Shown in pieces: positions 8,605-18,359 of a DNA stretch of 64,000 nt. Position 1 is the stretch's first letter, and each line of letters begins with the position of its first letter. The stretch is taken from contig NZ_CP073747.1 of NCBI RefSeq assembly GCF_024398015.1, positions 2,118,501 to 2,182,500 of the forward strand, given 5' to 3'. The stretch is from Kordiimonas sp. SCSIO 12610 (GTDB lineage: Bacteria; Pseudomonadota; Alphaproteobacteria; Sphingomonadales; Kordiimonadaceae). The position numbers and the translations under genes were made by a program. A model generated the notes under the pieces. The model saw only the letters and a program-made list of their open reading frames with translations. It did not search any database and was not told the DNA's origin.

Positions 8605-10272
8605 TTAACGTTCGGCGCTTCTGAAGCCATTCGTGATCGGATAGCGACGGTCACGGCCAAAGTTTTTCCGGGTTATCTTAACCCCCGGCGGTGATTGCCG
8701 ACGTTTATACTCGGCGATATACAGAAGGTGTTCAATTCGCGCAACCTCTGATGCATCGTGGCCACGTTCCACAATCTCAGAAACTGGCATTTCTTCGTCC
8801 ACCAAACACCTCAGCATATCATCCAAGGCTTCATAGGGCGGCAGGCTGTCCTCGTCCTTCTGATCATCCCGTAGTTCTGCGCTTGGCGGCTTGGTGATGA
8901 TATTTTCAGGAATGACAATACCAGCAGGACCAAGGCCGCCCTTGGGCACGCTTGTATTGCGCCAATGGGAAAGTGCAAAAACATCCATTTTATAAACGTC
9001 TTTCAAGACACTATAGCCACCACACATATCGCCGTACAGTGTCGCATAACCAACCGACATTTCTGATTTATTGCCAGTTGTAAGCACCATTTTCCCAAAT
9101 TTGTTCGAAAGCGACATCAACACAAGCCCACGAAGCCGCGACTGGATATTCTCTTCAGTCGTATCTGCATCCAGCCCTTCAAACACAGGCCCAAGCATGT
9201 CATCAAACGCGTCAACACCCGGTTTGATTGCAATCGTATCATATTGAACACCAAGCGCCTTCGCGCATGCTTCAGCGTCCGAAATGCTTTCACCGGATGT
9301 GTATTTCGTCGGCATCATCACACAGTGAACCTTATCAGGGCCCAACGCATCCACCGCAACAGCCGCGGAAAGTGCGCTATCAATACCGCCAGAAAGGCCA
9401 ATCAAAACACCCGGAAAACGATTTTTATGCACATAATCTGTAAGCGCCAGAACCATCGCCTGATAAATATCTTCCATGCGCTCAGGTACATAGCCATCAG
9501 ATTTCGTGACGCACGTTAATTTATCATCTTCCTTACGCCATTCGGTTAAGCAAAAACCCTCTGCCCAACTATCCATCTGCACTGACTGGCTGCCATCAGC
9601 TTCCAAAACAAAACTTGCACCGTCAAAAACAAGCTCATCCTGACCGCCGATCTGATTACAAAACACCAGCGGCAGTTTCGTTTCCGAAACACGCTCCCTC
9701 GCAACTGCAAGGCGCTCATCATATTTATGCTCGTGATACGGACTACATGTTGGCACGAGAAGGATATCCGCGCCATTATCAGCTAGCGATTTCGCTGCGC
9801 TATCGAACCACATATCTTCACAAACCATGACACCAAGCTTAAGCCCGCGAAAGTCCATCGGAAGCGGTGCTTCAGCCTCAGTAAAAACGCGCTTTTCGTC
9901 AAAAACACCGTAATTCGGAAGCTTGTGCTTATAGCGAACTGCCTGAACCTCACCGTTTTCGATCAATAACGAAGCATTCCGGAGAATATCACCGTCATAT
10001 TTGGGAACACCCACAATCAATCCCGGTTTTCCCTCACCTTTTGTAATTGTCTTCAAGCGCTCAATTGCGCTTTCAACCTTGCGAATAAAGAAAGGTTTCA
10101 GGACCAGATCTTCGGGTGGGTATCCGACCACGGAAAGTTCAGGTGTTAACACAAGATCAGCCGATAAACGTATGGCATCATTGTATATTTCTGATATTCG
10201 ATCGCAATTACTATCGACCGCGCCAACCGTCGCATTTATCTGCGCTAAATATATTTTGAGTGCATATGTCAT
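8605..10272 (-). CDS. nadE: Glutamine-dependent NAD+ synthetase
   Basis: This 555-residue two-domain enzyme converts deamido-NAD to NAD+ with ATP and ammonia taken from glutamine. The N-terminal nitrilase-type glutaminase has the Glu-Lys-Cys triad in LTPELSVVGYPPEDL, KHKLPNYGVFDEKRVF and LGVMVCEDMWF. The C-terminal synthetase domain has the pyrophosphatase P-loop GLSGGIDSALSAAVAVDALG and the TTGNKSEMSVGYATLYGDM segment. Length and order match bacterial NadE of the glutamine-dependent type. It is the first gene of the minus-strand run nadE-gltX-cysS-trmJ. Confidence 0.97.
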   Translation of the reverse strand: MTYALKIYLAQINATVGAVDSNCDRISEIYNDAIRLSADLVLTPELSVVGYPPEDLVLKPFFIRKVESAIERLKTITKGEGKPGLIVGVPKYDGDILRNASLLIENGEVQAVRYKHKLPNYGVFDEKRVFTEAEAPLPMDFRGLKLGVMVCEDMWFDSAAKSLADNGADILLVPTCSPYHEHKYDERLAVARERVSETKLPLVFCNQIGGQDELVFDGASFVLEADGSQSVQMDSWAEGFCLTEWRKEDDKLTCVTKSDGYVPERMEDIYQAMVLALTDYVHKNRFPGVLIGLSGGIDSALSAAVAVDALGPDKVHCVMMPTKYTSGESISDAEACAKALGVQYDTIAIKPGVDAFDDMLGPVFEGLDADTTEENIQSRLRGLVLMSLSNKFGKMVLTTGNKSEMSVGYATLYGDMCGGYSVLKDVYKMDVFALSHWRNTSVPKGGLGPAGIVIPENIITKPPSAELRDDQKDEDSLPPYEALDDMLRCLVDEEMPVSEIVERGHDASEVARIEHLLYIAEYKRRQSPPGVKITRKNFGRDRRYPITNGFRSAER

Positions 10273-10333
10273 GGCGCTCTTTTACATGGCTATTAGAGAC
10301 TGCACAAGCCTTGTTATCTTGTGCGTACCTCAA

Positions 10334-10360
10334 GAAAAAAGCGGCTGAAAACCAGCCGCT
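10334..10360 (-). terminator. Rho-independent terminator after aroG
   Basis: On the minus strand, AGCGGCTG and CAGCCGCT form a perfect 8-bp stem with a 5-nt loop, followed by TTTTTT. It sits 26 bp past the stop codon of the DAHP synthase gene and separates it from nadE. Confidence 0.85.
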
Positions 10361-10385
10361 ATTCCGAACACCAAAATGGCTATAC

Positions 10386-11762
10386 CTATTCAGCGGCCTG
10401 AATATTTAATGCATCACGTTCTTCCTTTAATGCTTCCGCAAGCAAGAAAGCGAGCTCAATCGACTGATCGGCATTCAAGCGCGGATCGCAGTGCGTATGA
10501 TAGCGCGAAGCCAACCCTTCTTCCGTCACGGCACTAACACCGCCCGTGCATTCGGTTACATTCTGCCCCGTAAGCTCCAAATGAATACCGCCAGCATAGG
10601 TTCCCTCTGCCTTGTGGCAGGCAAAGAACTGCTTCACTTCGCTCATCACACGGTCAAACGGTCGTGTTTTATAGCCTGTTGACGTTTTCATTACATTACC
10701 GTGCATCGGATCACACGACCAAACGACCTTGAACCCCTCCGATTTTACAGCACGCAATAATCGTGGAAGATGGTCCTCCACATTATCAGCGCCAAATCTG
10801 GAAATTAATGTAAGGCGGCCAGCTTCGTTTTCAGGGTTTAACTTCTCTATCAACCTCAACAGGTCGTCTGTATCTGTGGATGGGCCAACCTTTGACGCAA
10901 TCGGATTAGCAATCCCGCTTAGGAATTCAACATGACCACCATCGACCTGGCGTGTTCTATCACCGACCCAAAGCATATGGGCTGACGTGTCGTACCAATC
11001 GCCTGATGTTGAATCGATACGGGTAAGCGCCTGTTCGTAACCAAGCAAAAGCGCTTCATGGCTTGTGTAGAAATCAGTGCCGCGAAGCTGCTGAACGTCA
11101 GCAGGGTTGATACCGCACGCCTGCATAAACTCAAGCGCTTGACCAATCTGATCCGCAAGCTCACTGTAGCGCCCGCCAGCGCCGCTTTCACGCACGAAAT
11201 CCAGATTCCATTTATGAACCGACACAAGGTTTGCATAGCCACCCTGCGCGAAGGCACGTAATAAATTGAGTGTCGCTGCCGATTGGCTGTACGCGCGTTT
11301 CATACGCTCAGGGTCGGGGACCCGCGCTGCTGCATCAAAGGAAATACCATTGATGATGTCACCGCGGTAACTTGGCAGTTCAACACCTTCGATTGTTTCT
11401 GTTCCGCTTGAGCGTGGTTTCGCAAACTGGCCCGCCAAACGACCAACTTTCACAACCGGGCAACTACCAGCAAATGTGAGAACCACTGCCATTTGAAGAA
11501 GAACACGGAAAGTATCGCGGATATTATCCGGGTGAAATTCCGCAAAACTTTCTGCGCAGTCACCGCCTTGAAGCAAAAAGGCCCGTCCTTCCGCAACTTC
11601 ACCGAGCTGCGCCTTTAGGTTTCTTGCTTCGCCTGCAAAAACAAGCGGCGGATAATTTGAAAGCTCTTGCTCTACTTTATCAACAGCAGTTTGATCCGGA
11701 TACTCTGGCATCTGGATTATTGGCTTTGATCTCCAGCCGTCTGGCTTCCAATCAGTTCTCAC
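10386..11762 (-). CDS. aroG: Class II 3-deoxy-7-phosphoheptulonate (DAHP) synthase
   Basis: This plant-like class II DAHP synthase catalyses the first step of the shikimate pathway, from phosphoenolpyruvate and erythrose 4-phosphate. Recognisable segments are [33 protein letters not shown] (metal-binding cysteine region), [58 protein letters not shown] and [18 protein letters not shown]. The frame is open to a GTG at 11780, but AGGAG lies 7 nt before the GTG at 11762, giving the usual start [14 protein letters not shown] (458 residues). Class II enzymes are common in alphaproteobacteria. It stands alone between a terminator and a divergent promoter region. Confidence 0.95.
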   Translation of the reverse strand: MRTDWKPDGWRSKPIIQMPEYPDQTAVDKVEQELSNYPPLVFAGEARNLKAQLGEVAEGRAFLLQGGDCAESFAEFHPDNIRDTFRVLLQMAVVLTFAGSCPVVKVGRLAGQFAKPRSSGTETIEGVELPSYRGDIINGISFDAAARVPDPERMKRAYSQSAATLNLLRAFAQGGYANLVSVHKWNLDFVRESGAGGRYSELADQIGQALEFMQACGINPADVQQLRGTDFYTSHEALLLGYEQALTRIDSTSGDWYDTSAHMLWVGDRTRQVDGGHVEFLSGIANPIASKVGPSTDTDDLLRLIEKLNPENEAGRLTLISRFGADNVEDHLPRLLRAVKSEGFKVVWSCDPMHGNVMKTSTGYKTRPFDRVMSEVKQFFACHKAEGTYAGGIHLELTGQNVTECTGGVSAVTEEGLASRYHTHCDPRLNADQSIELAFLLAEALKEERDALNIQAAE

Positions 11763-12077
11763 TATATTACTCCTATCCACACGACTATAGTCGAACTGGA
11801 CTTTTATTGACTCTGTCTGGCATCTGTTTCGTTGGTTTCAAATGAAACCGTCTTTCCAAAGATTTCAAACAAAGACGAATTTATGAAATTAAATTAGGCA
11901 CTATAAATCATGCTCTCAAGATAATCTCAAGTGATTTATATAAGAAATTGTCGCTATTACAGAAAAAACAAGATTTATATTTACTGAAAGTTTCGAACAT
12001 ACTTATTTAATTTTTTTATCTTTGCTATATAGCCCGTTGATAAGGCAGTACAATCAAACCAAATAAGAGTATCATCC
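11763..12077. other. Divergent intergenic region between aroG and gph
   Basis: About 315 bp of AT-rich DNA separate the two divergent genes. The aroG side holds its ribosome site. I see runs of A and T that could carry -10/-35 elements for both genes, but no dyad, RNA gene or small ORF that I can support. Confidence 0.5.
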
Positions 12078-12746
12078 ATGCAAACGAGTGCCCCTTTTCG
12101 TGTTCAGAAAATCTTGTTCGATCTTGACGGAACACTAGTTGATTCTGCACCAGACCTTCATGCGGCCACCAACCATGTGATGGATCATGTGGGTCGACCA
12201 CTTTTGAAACTTGATCAGGTCAGGCACATGGTTGGGCAAGGAGCTAAGAAACTGATCGAGCTGGGCCTGAACGCAACAGGTGGGAGTGAAAATCATAATA
12301 TTGACGACCTTCTTCCCGTGTTTCTGGATTATTACCGTTCCAACATTGCAAATGGCACCTATTTTTATGACGGTGCGCTGGAATTGATTAAAGCGCTGAA
12401 AGCAAAAGGCCTTGGCGTTGCGATTTGCACAAACAAACCTATCGGACTTGCCAATATATTGCTGCATGAACTTGGGGCGCACGGTCTTTTTGACGTGATA
12501 ACTGGGGGCGATAGCTTTGCTTTTAAAAAACCTGACCCAAAGCATATCATCGCTACAGCAGACATGATGGAAGGCGACGGCGAATGCCTTATGGTAGGCG
12601 ATACATTCAACGATATTGACGCCGCGAAAGCGGCCAATATTCCAAGCATTGCGGTAAGTTTTGGGTACTCGGCAACACCAGCAACCGAACTTGGGGCCGA
12701 CATAACTGTTGACCACCTGATCGACATTCTAAAATACATAGAATAA
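12078..12746 (+). CDS. gph: Phosphoglycolate phosphatase (HAD superfamily)
   Basis: This 222-residue HAD hydrolase has motif I FDLDGTLVDSAPDL (residues 14-27), motif II threonine in VAICTNKP, the conserved lysine in FKKPDPKHI, and motif IV in MVGDTFNDIDAAKAANI. The cap helices after motif I and the AVSFGYS segment fit Gph, which dephosphorylates 2-phosphoglycolate made by DNA repair or photorespiration-like reactions. The ATG at 12078 has an AAGAG sequence about 9 nt upstream. It is divergent from aroG and convergent with the next gene. Other small HAD phosphatases cannot be fully excluded. Confidence 0.87.
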   Translation: MQTSAPFRVQKILFDLDGTLVDSAPDLHAATNHVMDHVGRPLLKLDQVRHMVGQGAKKLIELGLNATGGSENHNIDDLLPVFLDYYRSNIANGTYFYDGALELIKALKAKGLGVAICTNKPIGLANILLHELGAHGLFDVITGGDSFAFKKPDPKHIIATADMMEGDGECLMVGDTFNDIDAAKAANIPSIAVSFGYSATPATELGADITVDHLIDILKYIE

Positions 12747-12792
12747 TGATAGCTTGAAATACCGTATAGAGCGCTTTCTCTAGCATTGGGTA

Positions 12793-13734
12793 TCAGGCAT
12801 TTTTTCTGGCAATCAAGATAATACCTGCTGAGCATAAAATAAGCGCAGCACCGTGATAAATGGTGAACTCCTCGCCCAAAAAACTGATCGCGATCATACT
12901 TGTGGCAATAGGCCCCACAGTGCCTGAGATTGCTGTGCGCTCGGGCCCAATCCTTGCGATAGCTTCTGAAATCATAAAACTCGGTATCACAGTACCAATC
13001 ATCGAAAGTGCTACTAAAATCCAGAATGCATCGACGCTTGGTATATCAAGGCTATTGCCTTGTGTTAGAGCGTAAAAAATTAATGTGTGAAGCACGATAA
13101 AGATTGTCGAAACCGTCCAAACGCTACCAGTATAGAAGGCACTTCCATACGCAGCTATAAGGTTTTTTGAAACCAACACACTAACGGCAAAAACAAGCGC
13201 TGAAACACCAACCATCAAAGCACCAAATATAACATCGTTACCTGACGATAATGCATTGCCACCACCGGATAGAAATTCATGCCCGAAAATTATAAAAACC
13301 CCAAGGTAAGTCAGGATAGCGGCAACAATCATTTTAAGGGTTGGTAGTTTGCGGGCGAGGATGGCTGTCCCCAATACAACAAGTGCTGGATAGCTAAACA
13401 AGATAACGCGCTCTAACTGAACAGAAATATAATGCAAACTATAGAAGCTTAAAAAGCCCGCTAGATAATAGCCCATAAACCCACAGAAAATTAGCTTAAA
13501 CCGATCCATATTAGATATATTTTGGATAGATCGTCGGCGAACTGCCCGGATTGTTATAATGATAAACACAGGTACCGATAAAAGCATTCGGTAAAAAAGA
13601 ACAAGCTCGGTTGATAATCCATACTGATAGGAAAATTTAACAAAAATCCCCTTGCTGGAAAATAGCACAGCACCAAAAGTCGCTAATATAAAACCCCACA
13701 AAAGGCTGTCTTTATCATTCATTGATTTTAGCAT
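12793..13734 (-). CDS. EamA/DMT-family transporter
   Basis: This 313-residue protein has about ten transmembrane segments in two EamA repeats. The N-terminal segment FGAVLFSSKGIFVKFSYQYG and the second-half signature ALSMIGTVIPSFMISEAIARIGPERTAISG are typical of the family. It is probably an inner-membrane metabolite exporter of unknown substrate. It ends close to gph in a convergent arrangement and lies just downstream, with a gap of about 118 bp, of the HPr-rel-A-type cassette transcribed on the same strand. Confidence 0.85.
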   Translation of the reverse strand: MLKSMNDKDSLLWGFILATFGAVLFSSKGIFVKFSYQYGLSTELVLFYRMLLSVPVFIIITIRAVRRRSIQNISNMDRFKLIFCGFMGYYLAGFLSFYSLHYISVQLERVILFSYPALVVLGTAILARKLPTLKMIVAAILTYLGVFIIFGHEFLSGGGNALSSGNDVIFGALMVGVSALVFAVSVLVSKNLIAAYGSAFYTGSVWTVSTIFIVLHTLIFYALTQGNSLDIPSVDAFWILVALSMIGTVIPSFMISEAIARIGPERTAISGTVGPIATSMIAISFLGEEFTIYHGAALILCSAGIILIARKNA

Positions 13735-13852
13735 TATCTGGCTCTTGTGAGGGACTAGGAAATGGGGATAGTAGAAACAACCAAGGCAGCGTCAACCGTA
13801 TAATTTCAGGGAAACGAATATAAACAAGAATATTACGGTCAAATATCCCGGT

Positions 13853-14926
13853 TCATCCGAATAGATTATTATCAAGAAAATCCTTCGGAAGTTTCTTCTC
13901 TGGCTTTCTGAAGGCCTTAGTCACTAAATGCTTTAGCAACATGAAAAACGGCATGCGTAACCAGTGACCACGAAGATAAAGCCATAATTTCGCAAAACGA
14001 CAAAAAGTTCCTTCGTCAATTCGAGCGTTCATCACTTTCGTTAAAATCATAACGGAAGCAGGTATTTTCACATCAGAGCTCACCTGCAATTGCCCAATAA
14101 CTATCCTTGCATCAGGATGATCAAAATAGCGCTCTAACATAATCAACGATACAAACAGCGCCCTTTGTGCACCAACCGTTTTAGCACGTTCGGACAATTG
14201 CTCTCTCTCATCCCTGGTTAATGCATCAAACAAATAATAGATTTCTATCAAGCTGCGGGCGGGCGTATCTAGCTCGCCGTCGTAAAACACATGATAGGAT
14301 GCATGCAAAAATCGATCAATTGGAGTGAACGTGCATAAATTCCGGCCTTCAATGTTAACTGCCGCTTTTATCATTTTTTCATGCGCAATTTGAACCCTGG
14401 CGGTTTTGGGTGTCAGTCTATGATGAACATCTATCAGTGTGCGGCGTCGTTGATGCCGCATTGGGGGAAGTTCATGCATCCATTCACGGTAATAGGCCTG
14501 ATCATAATCATTGTTTGTTGTCTCATCACCCTGCCACCCTGCTAATGTCAGTGCTTGCTCGACTAGTTCCAGCTTGTTTTCAACGACCATAATGTCCAAG
14601 TCACTGACCCTGCGCCCGTCACTGGCGCGGTGTTCTGTTACTACGTAACTTCCACCCTTCAGGAGGATGGGACATACCTCATAACCTAAAAGAGCGCGTT
14701 CAATACGGTTTGCCTCAAATTGCAGCATACGCGTATCATAGTCTGCACGAATGACAGCATTCTGAAACAACTCGAAAAGCTTTCCATCAGTTTCAGTCAT
14801 GTGCCTGTGGGCAACTTGCGCCATAATATGCTCACGTTCAGCAAAATTGATGAAGGCATAGAGCTCTTCTGCACTTTCTGGCAATTCACCAAGCCCAACA
14901 GCAATTTTCAACCAATTGCGCTTCAT
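13853..14926 (-). CDS. Nucleotidyltransferase family protein (PF14907-type), HPr-rel-A cassette
   Basis: This 357-residue protein resembles the uncharacterised nucleotidyltransferase family often found with exosortase and HprK-related genes. The nucleotidyltransferase core is visible at about residues 85-130: CPILLKGGSYVV, then RRVSDLDIMVVENKLEL, where the SDLDIMV strand supplies the metal-binding aspartates. A later IDVHHRLTPK segment corresponds to a third acidic or histidine site. The rest is helical and resembles the family's C-terminal region. Its ATG overlaps the HprK-like gene stop as ATGA, so the two are translationally coupled. The acceptor molecule is unknown. Confidence 0.75.
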   Translation of the reverse strand: MKRNWLKIAVGLGELPESAEELYAFINFAEREHIMAQVAHRHMTETDGKLFELFQNAVIRADYDTRMLQFEANRIERALLGYEVCPILLKGGSYVVTEHRASDGRRVSDLDIMVVENKLELVEQALTLAGWQGDETTNNDYDQAYYREWMHELPPMRHQRRRTLIDVHHRLTPKTARVQIAHEKMIKAAVNIEGRNLCTFTPIDRFLHASYHVFYDGELDTPARSLIEIYYLFDALTRDEREQLSERAKTVGAQRALFVSLIMLERYFDHPDARIVIGQLQVSSDVKIPASVMILTKVMNARIDEGTFCRFAKLWLYLRGHWLRMPFFMLLKHLVTKAFRKPEKKLPKDFLDNNLFG

Positions 14927-15828
14927 AGGCCCATGTCCGTAGAAATTTCGCCAAACAATCTAAGCGCATCTTCGCTTGAGCCATACACCATCTCATAGGC
15001 TTCCGCCGTTGATGACAGGTCATTAAGCGCAGTGAAGGCCTTTTCTCCAATCACCTGATAATTCGTAGAGCTTGCTAAAAGCCGCATAACCGTGTCTGCA
15101 TTTTTGACTTTTGTGAGTGTTGCCACCGCGCCTTTCTCGAATTTCGGGAACAGAACCAGCTTTGCTGAGGCATGTATATTGCTATTTTCAATATCGTTTG
15201 GACGTGCGCGCCGATAGGCAACATCCCCTTTTGGTCCATCTTTAATAATATCACTGATCCAGTCATCGCCAGCGATTTCACGAACGACCTCTATCGACTC
15301 ATTCTTTAACGAAACAGGTCTTGGGTAAGGCCTTAGCTTTACTGTTTCCAGATCAACAATACCAAACTCGTCAGAAAGTAATCGAAACCCCTTTTCCATC
15401 AAAAGCGACGTTAGGGTGCTTTTGCCGCCGCCCGAGGCTGCGGAAATAATTACACTGCCCTTTGAATTCGCAACAACACCTGCATGGAGAATAAGATATC
15501 GATATGTCCGCAGTGCAACTGAAATATTCAGTCCCATTTCAAATGCAAGGGCTGCCATTTTTTCCGGTAACGGCACCGCAGGAAACTGAAATCCGGGATC
15601 AGGGACGATTTGTTGTTTTATCAAACCTCGAAGAACATTGGGGGCACGGATATCAAGATAATGATCATGTAACTGCGACCCATGATCTGCAAATTTATAA
15701 TCGCGGTACATATCATGAAGATGATCAAGAACAATCGATGACTGTGCTTTCAACCGTGCAGAAAAATCGCCGATATGCAGCAGCAATTCACCCTTTTTAA
15801 TATGCTCTTTAATTTCGTGACTGTTCAT
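14923..15828 (-). CDS. HprK-related kinase A
   Basis: This protein of about 301 residues has a C-terminal HPr-kinase-like domain and an N-terminal region unlike that of true HprK. The P-loop ISAASGGGKSTLTSLL (K136) and the downstream LLSDEFGIVD (D154, E155) correspond to the ATP-binding and Asp motifs of HprK. The segment YLILHAGVVANSKGSVII precedes the P-loop, as in this kinase family. The start is taken as the ATG at 15828, which overlaps the PqqD-like stop as ATGA; a GTG at 15834 is also in frame. True HprK phosphorylates Ser46 of HPr, and no HPr gene is in the window, so the substrate here is probably different. Confidence 0.78.
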   Translation of the reverse strand: MNSHEIKEHIKKGELLLHIGDFSARLKAQSSIVLDHLHDMYRDYKFADHGSQLHDHYLDIRAPNVLRGLIKQQIVPDPGFQFPAVPLPEKMAALAFEMGLNISVALRTYRYLILHAGVVANSKGSVIISAASGGGKSTLTSLLMEKGFRLLSDEFGIVDLETVKLRPYPRPVSLKNESIEVVREIAGDDWISDIIKDGPKGDVAYRRARPNDIENSNIHASAKLVLFPKFEKGAVATLTKVKNADTVMRLLASSTNYQVIGEKAFTALNDLSSTAEAYEMVYGSSEDALRLFGEISTDMGL

Positions 15829-16142
15829 GCGCACTTATAGCTATGGTCAAGTGGGCTAATCAAGCCGACATTATCCATATCATTCAATGTATGATCTATC
15901 AGCGACAGTGGGCAATCTTCTTCCGTCAGGTCCAGAGCTCGCCAAACTGTTTGCGCCAACTCTGATGACTTGAGAGGGGTATCGCAAAGAATTTCAAAAA
16001 TTTCATAGGAAAGGAAATTAAGAATATGGGTTTCACCCGACACCCGGTGGTAAACATACCAAGTCTCATCATAGGGTCGAACGAGGCAACATGATTTATC
16101 TGCTGTCCAGACAGTATTTTGATTACCTGGTCCCGCAAGCAT
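15825..16142 (-). CDS. PqqD-family protein of the HPr-rel-A system
   Basis: This 105-residue protein has a PqqD-like fold, the winged-helix-like domain that binds leader peptides in RiPP pathways. The sequence DETWYVYHRVSGETHILNFL (about residues 27-46) and the following YEIFEILCDTPLKSSELAQ match the PqqD_rel signature of two strands followed by helices. The gene starts 5 bp after the stop of the secreted-protein gene and overlaps the kinase gene, which suggests one operon. PqqD relatives usually present a substrate peptide to an enzyme. That role is inferred here. Confidence 0.72.
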   Translation of the reverse strand: MLAGPGNQNTVWTADKSCCLVRPYDETWYVYHRVSGETHILNFLSYEIFEILCDTPLKSSELAQTVWRALDLTEEDCPLSLIDHTLNDMDNVGLISPLDHSYKCA

Positions 16143-16147
16143 TTAAT

Positions 16148-16699
16148 TTATGGCTGATTGACAAAATCAAGAATGGACACAAGGCATGACACGCCTGGGA
16201 AACCACTGTTTGCCCCGCCCTGGTCTGCAAACCGTGCAGCAAGAACCAGATAAAGCCCAGTATCACCAGATACATTGAACTGACCCGTTGAATCTACAAA
16301 CTGGCCAGGTTCAAAGGTCGTATTATTATCAAAGCGATAAATAACATACTGGCAATCCAAAGTTACATTTGGACCATTGCCATTATCATCGCATTCGCGT
16401 GGGCGATATTGCGCTGGTACTGTACCCTCTGGGAACACATAATCTGCCCGGCGTTGAATTCTGCGGACCCGGCCATTAGTGACGCGGTTATTACGAATAT
16501 TAACGCGGTCGGTAACCCAGGCTGCCCCGTCTGAGTTCACCAGAATAACCAGCCCGCGTGGGATAGTTATTGTACAGTCCAAGGCAGAATTTGCAACAGA
16601 CTGCGCCGATGCGCGCAGACTTAGCATCATTGGCATGCCGGCAACGCCTAACTGTAAAACGCGGCGGCGCTCCTTCAGGCGACGTTCTTCCTCAGACAT
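16148..16699 (-). CDS. Secreted four-cysteine protein with Arg-rich (Tat-like) signal, first gene of the kinase cassette
   Basis: I do not recognise this family. From the ATG at 16699 the protein has 183 residues. It begins with an arginine-rich N-region ending ERRRVLQLGVAG, a hydrophobic stretch and an RASAQS cleavage-like site, resembling a Tat or Sec signal peptide. The mature part is beta-rich and has four cysteines in LDCTI, RECDD, LDCQY and VSCLV, which could form two disulfides. The frame is open upstream to a TTG at 16744 with a distant AAAGG. Directly followed by the PqqD-like and HprK-like genes, it is a candidate substrate of that system. Confidence 0.6.
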   Translation of the reverse strand: MSEEERRLKERRRVLQLGVAGMPMMLSLRASAQSVANSALDCTITIPRGLVILVNSDGAAWVTDRVNIRNNRVTNGRVRRIQRRADYVFPEGTVPAQYRPRECDDNGNGPNVTLDCQYVIYRFDNNTTFEPGQFVDSTGQFNVSGDTGLYLVLAARFADQGGANSGFPGVSCLVSILDFVNQP

Positions 16700-16994
16700 A
16701 TTTCCATGCTCAGCGTTTGGACGATTTGTTTCATTCTTTTGCAATGATCATCAGCCTTTAGTCATACTCAGTAATAGATTTACTATGTTTAGTGTACAGC
16801 AACTATAAATTTTCACAAAGCTATTCAGTTTATTTATAACAGTTTCTTTAATGTAACGTGAATATTCACAAAATTCCTTCTATAACTTCATATTAATGCA
16901 ACAAATATCGATTAATGGGCTCGTTTATGGTTAATCTAACAGTAACGAATTAGATTGATACCCTGAAGATAGTTATTCAACCGAGATAAATCAT
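16700..16994. other. Divergent intergenic region before phoR
   Basis: About 295 AT-rich bases lie between the secreted-protein gene and phoR. The phoR ATG at 16995 has a GAGA sequence upstream. A TTAA-N7-GTAA motif at 16931-16945 is one base off the CtrA box, too weak to call. I see no RNA gene or convincing Pho box here. Confidence 0.4.
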
Positions 16995-18347
16995 ATGGCG
17001 ACAACTCTTGCAAAAATTCGCGAAAAAATCAGTGCCCGCCTTGCGCTTGTTTTTATCGTAATCGTAATGGCGCTATTGTGGTTTTTTAATCATATTGATC
17101 TTTTCGCAACTGTAATTCTTAGCTTGAGCGCGGCCTTTATTCTGTTTCAAATGGAAGTGAAATATCGCCGCAGAACATTAAAAAAGAAAAGAAAAACAGC
17201 GCAAAACGATCGACGCATAGAACAAGAAGGCATTATGTCCTTGAGGACGCATGCCCTAAACGGTTTACCCTCACCAACTCTATTGATTGATCACAAAAGG
17301 CGCATATTGTTCGCCAATGACAGTGCGAAAGAATTACTAGATGACGAATTGAACGGCAAAGACATATCACTGTTTCTTCGCCAGCCTAAGTTCATTGATG
17401 CCATTACCAAAGCCTTGAACGGCGAAGTTGATACAGAAAATGATAGTTTCATCCGCTATACATCAAACAGCGAAAGAAGTTTTGATGTAACAATCGCCCC
17501 TATCAAACCGGACAACAGTACGGAAAATCATCAGGCAACGATTTTCTTTTATGAAGTTACAAGCCTTCTGAAAACTGAGCAAATGCGGGTTGATTTTGTC
17601 GCAAACGCAAGCCATGAACTCAGAACGCCATTGACGTCCCTTATGGGTTTCATCGAAACACTGCAAGGCCCAGCCAAAGAAGATTTAGACGCACACCATA
17701 GGTTCCTCGGCATCATGCAAAAAGAAGCTGACCGGATGGTGCTTTTGGTTGATGATCTATTATCCTTATCAAGAATTGAAATGGCACGCTACCAGGCGCC
17801 GGAAACGCCCGCTAAGGTAGAATTGATCATTGGCAATGCTCTTGATTCTATTGAAAAACTGGCAGAAAAACGCGGAATTACTTTGCGTACAGAATTTGAG
17901 GCAGATCTACCTCTGGCTATTTTAGATACCGGCCAGATCACTCAGGTTCTTCTAAACCTTTTGACCAATGCAGCAAAATACGCAGATCAGGACAGTACGG
18001 TTCATATTGTTGCCCAACGAAACAACGGCAATCATATAGAAATTATTGTCCGCGATGAGGGCCCTGGCATCCCACCAGAACACCTTGCGCGACTGACCGA
18101 AAGGTTTTACCGAGTAGATACAGCCCGCTCGAGAGAAATGGGCGGAACAGGCCTTGGTCTTGCAATTGTGAAGCACATATTGCTGCGCCATAATAGTCAA
18201 CTCAACATTCGAAGCACAGTCGGTGAAGGAACAAGCTTCAGTTTCCGCCTTCAAATAGCAGAGCCAGATAGTAATGGTACAGATCAAAAAAGCAGCGCCA
18301 TTACCGAAGATAGCAACGCAGTAAGCGCTGAAAACAGGAATGATTAA
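16995..18347 (+). CDS. phoR: Phosphate regulon sensor histidine kinase PhoR
   Basis: This 450-residue membrane kinase has two N-terminal transmembrane segments (about 15-50), a PAS domain (about 88-180: LPSPTLLIDHKRRILFANDS), a HisKA domain with the phospho-accepting H207 in NASHELRTPLTSLMGFIETL, and an HATPase_c domain. The ATPase domain has N-box LLNLLTNAAKYA, G1 VRDEGPGIP and G2 GGTGLGLAIVKHIL. The VANASHELRTPL box and PhoB downstream identify PhoR, which phosphorylates PhoB when phosphate is scarce. The gene is first in a phoR-pstS-phoB order. The short loop between the two transmembrane segments leaves no large periplasmic sensor, as is usual for PhoR. Confidence 0.93.
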   Translation: MATTLAKIREKISARLALVFIVIVMALLWFFNHIDLFATVILSLSAAFILFQMEVKYRRRTLKKKRKTAQNDRRIEQEGIMSLRTHALNGLPSPTLLIDHKRRILFANDSAKELLDDELNGKDISLFLRQPKFIDAITKALNGEVDTENDSFIRYTSNSERSFDVTIAPIKPDNSTENHQATIFFYEVTSLLKTEQMRVDFVANASHELRTPLTSLMGFIETLQGPAKEDLDAHHRFLGIMQKEADRMVLLVDDLLSLSRIEMARYQAPETPAKVELIIGNALDSIEKLAEKRGITLRTEFEADLPLAILDTGQITQVLLNLLTNAAKYADQDSTVHIVAQRNNGNHIEIIVRDEGPGIPPEHLARLTERFYRVDTARSREMGGTGLGLAIVKHILLRHNSQLNIRSTVGEGTSFSFRLQIAEPDSNGTDQKSSAITEDSNAVSAENRND

Positions 18348-18359
18348 ACGATATAGTGC

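Noticed and set aside
14923-15828. True HPr kinase/phosphorylase
   Set aside because: The N-terminal domain differs and no HPr or PTS gene is nearby; the P-loop half alone matches.
16931-16945. CtrA-like TTAA-N7-GTAA motif upstream of phoR
   Set aside because: One mismatch in an AT-rich gap; not distinguishable from chance.
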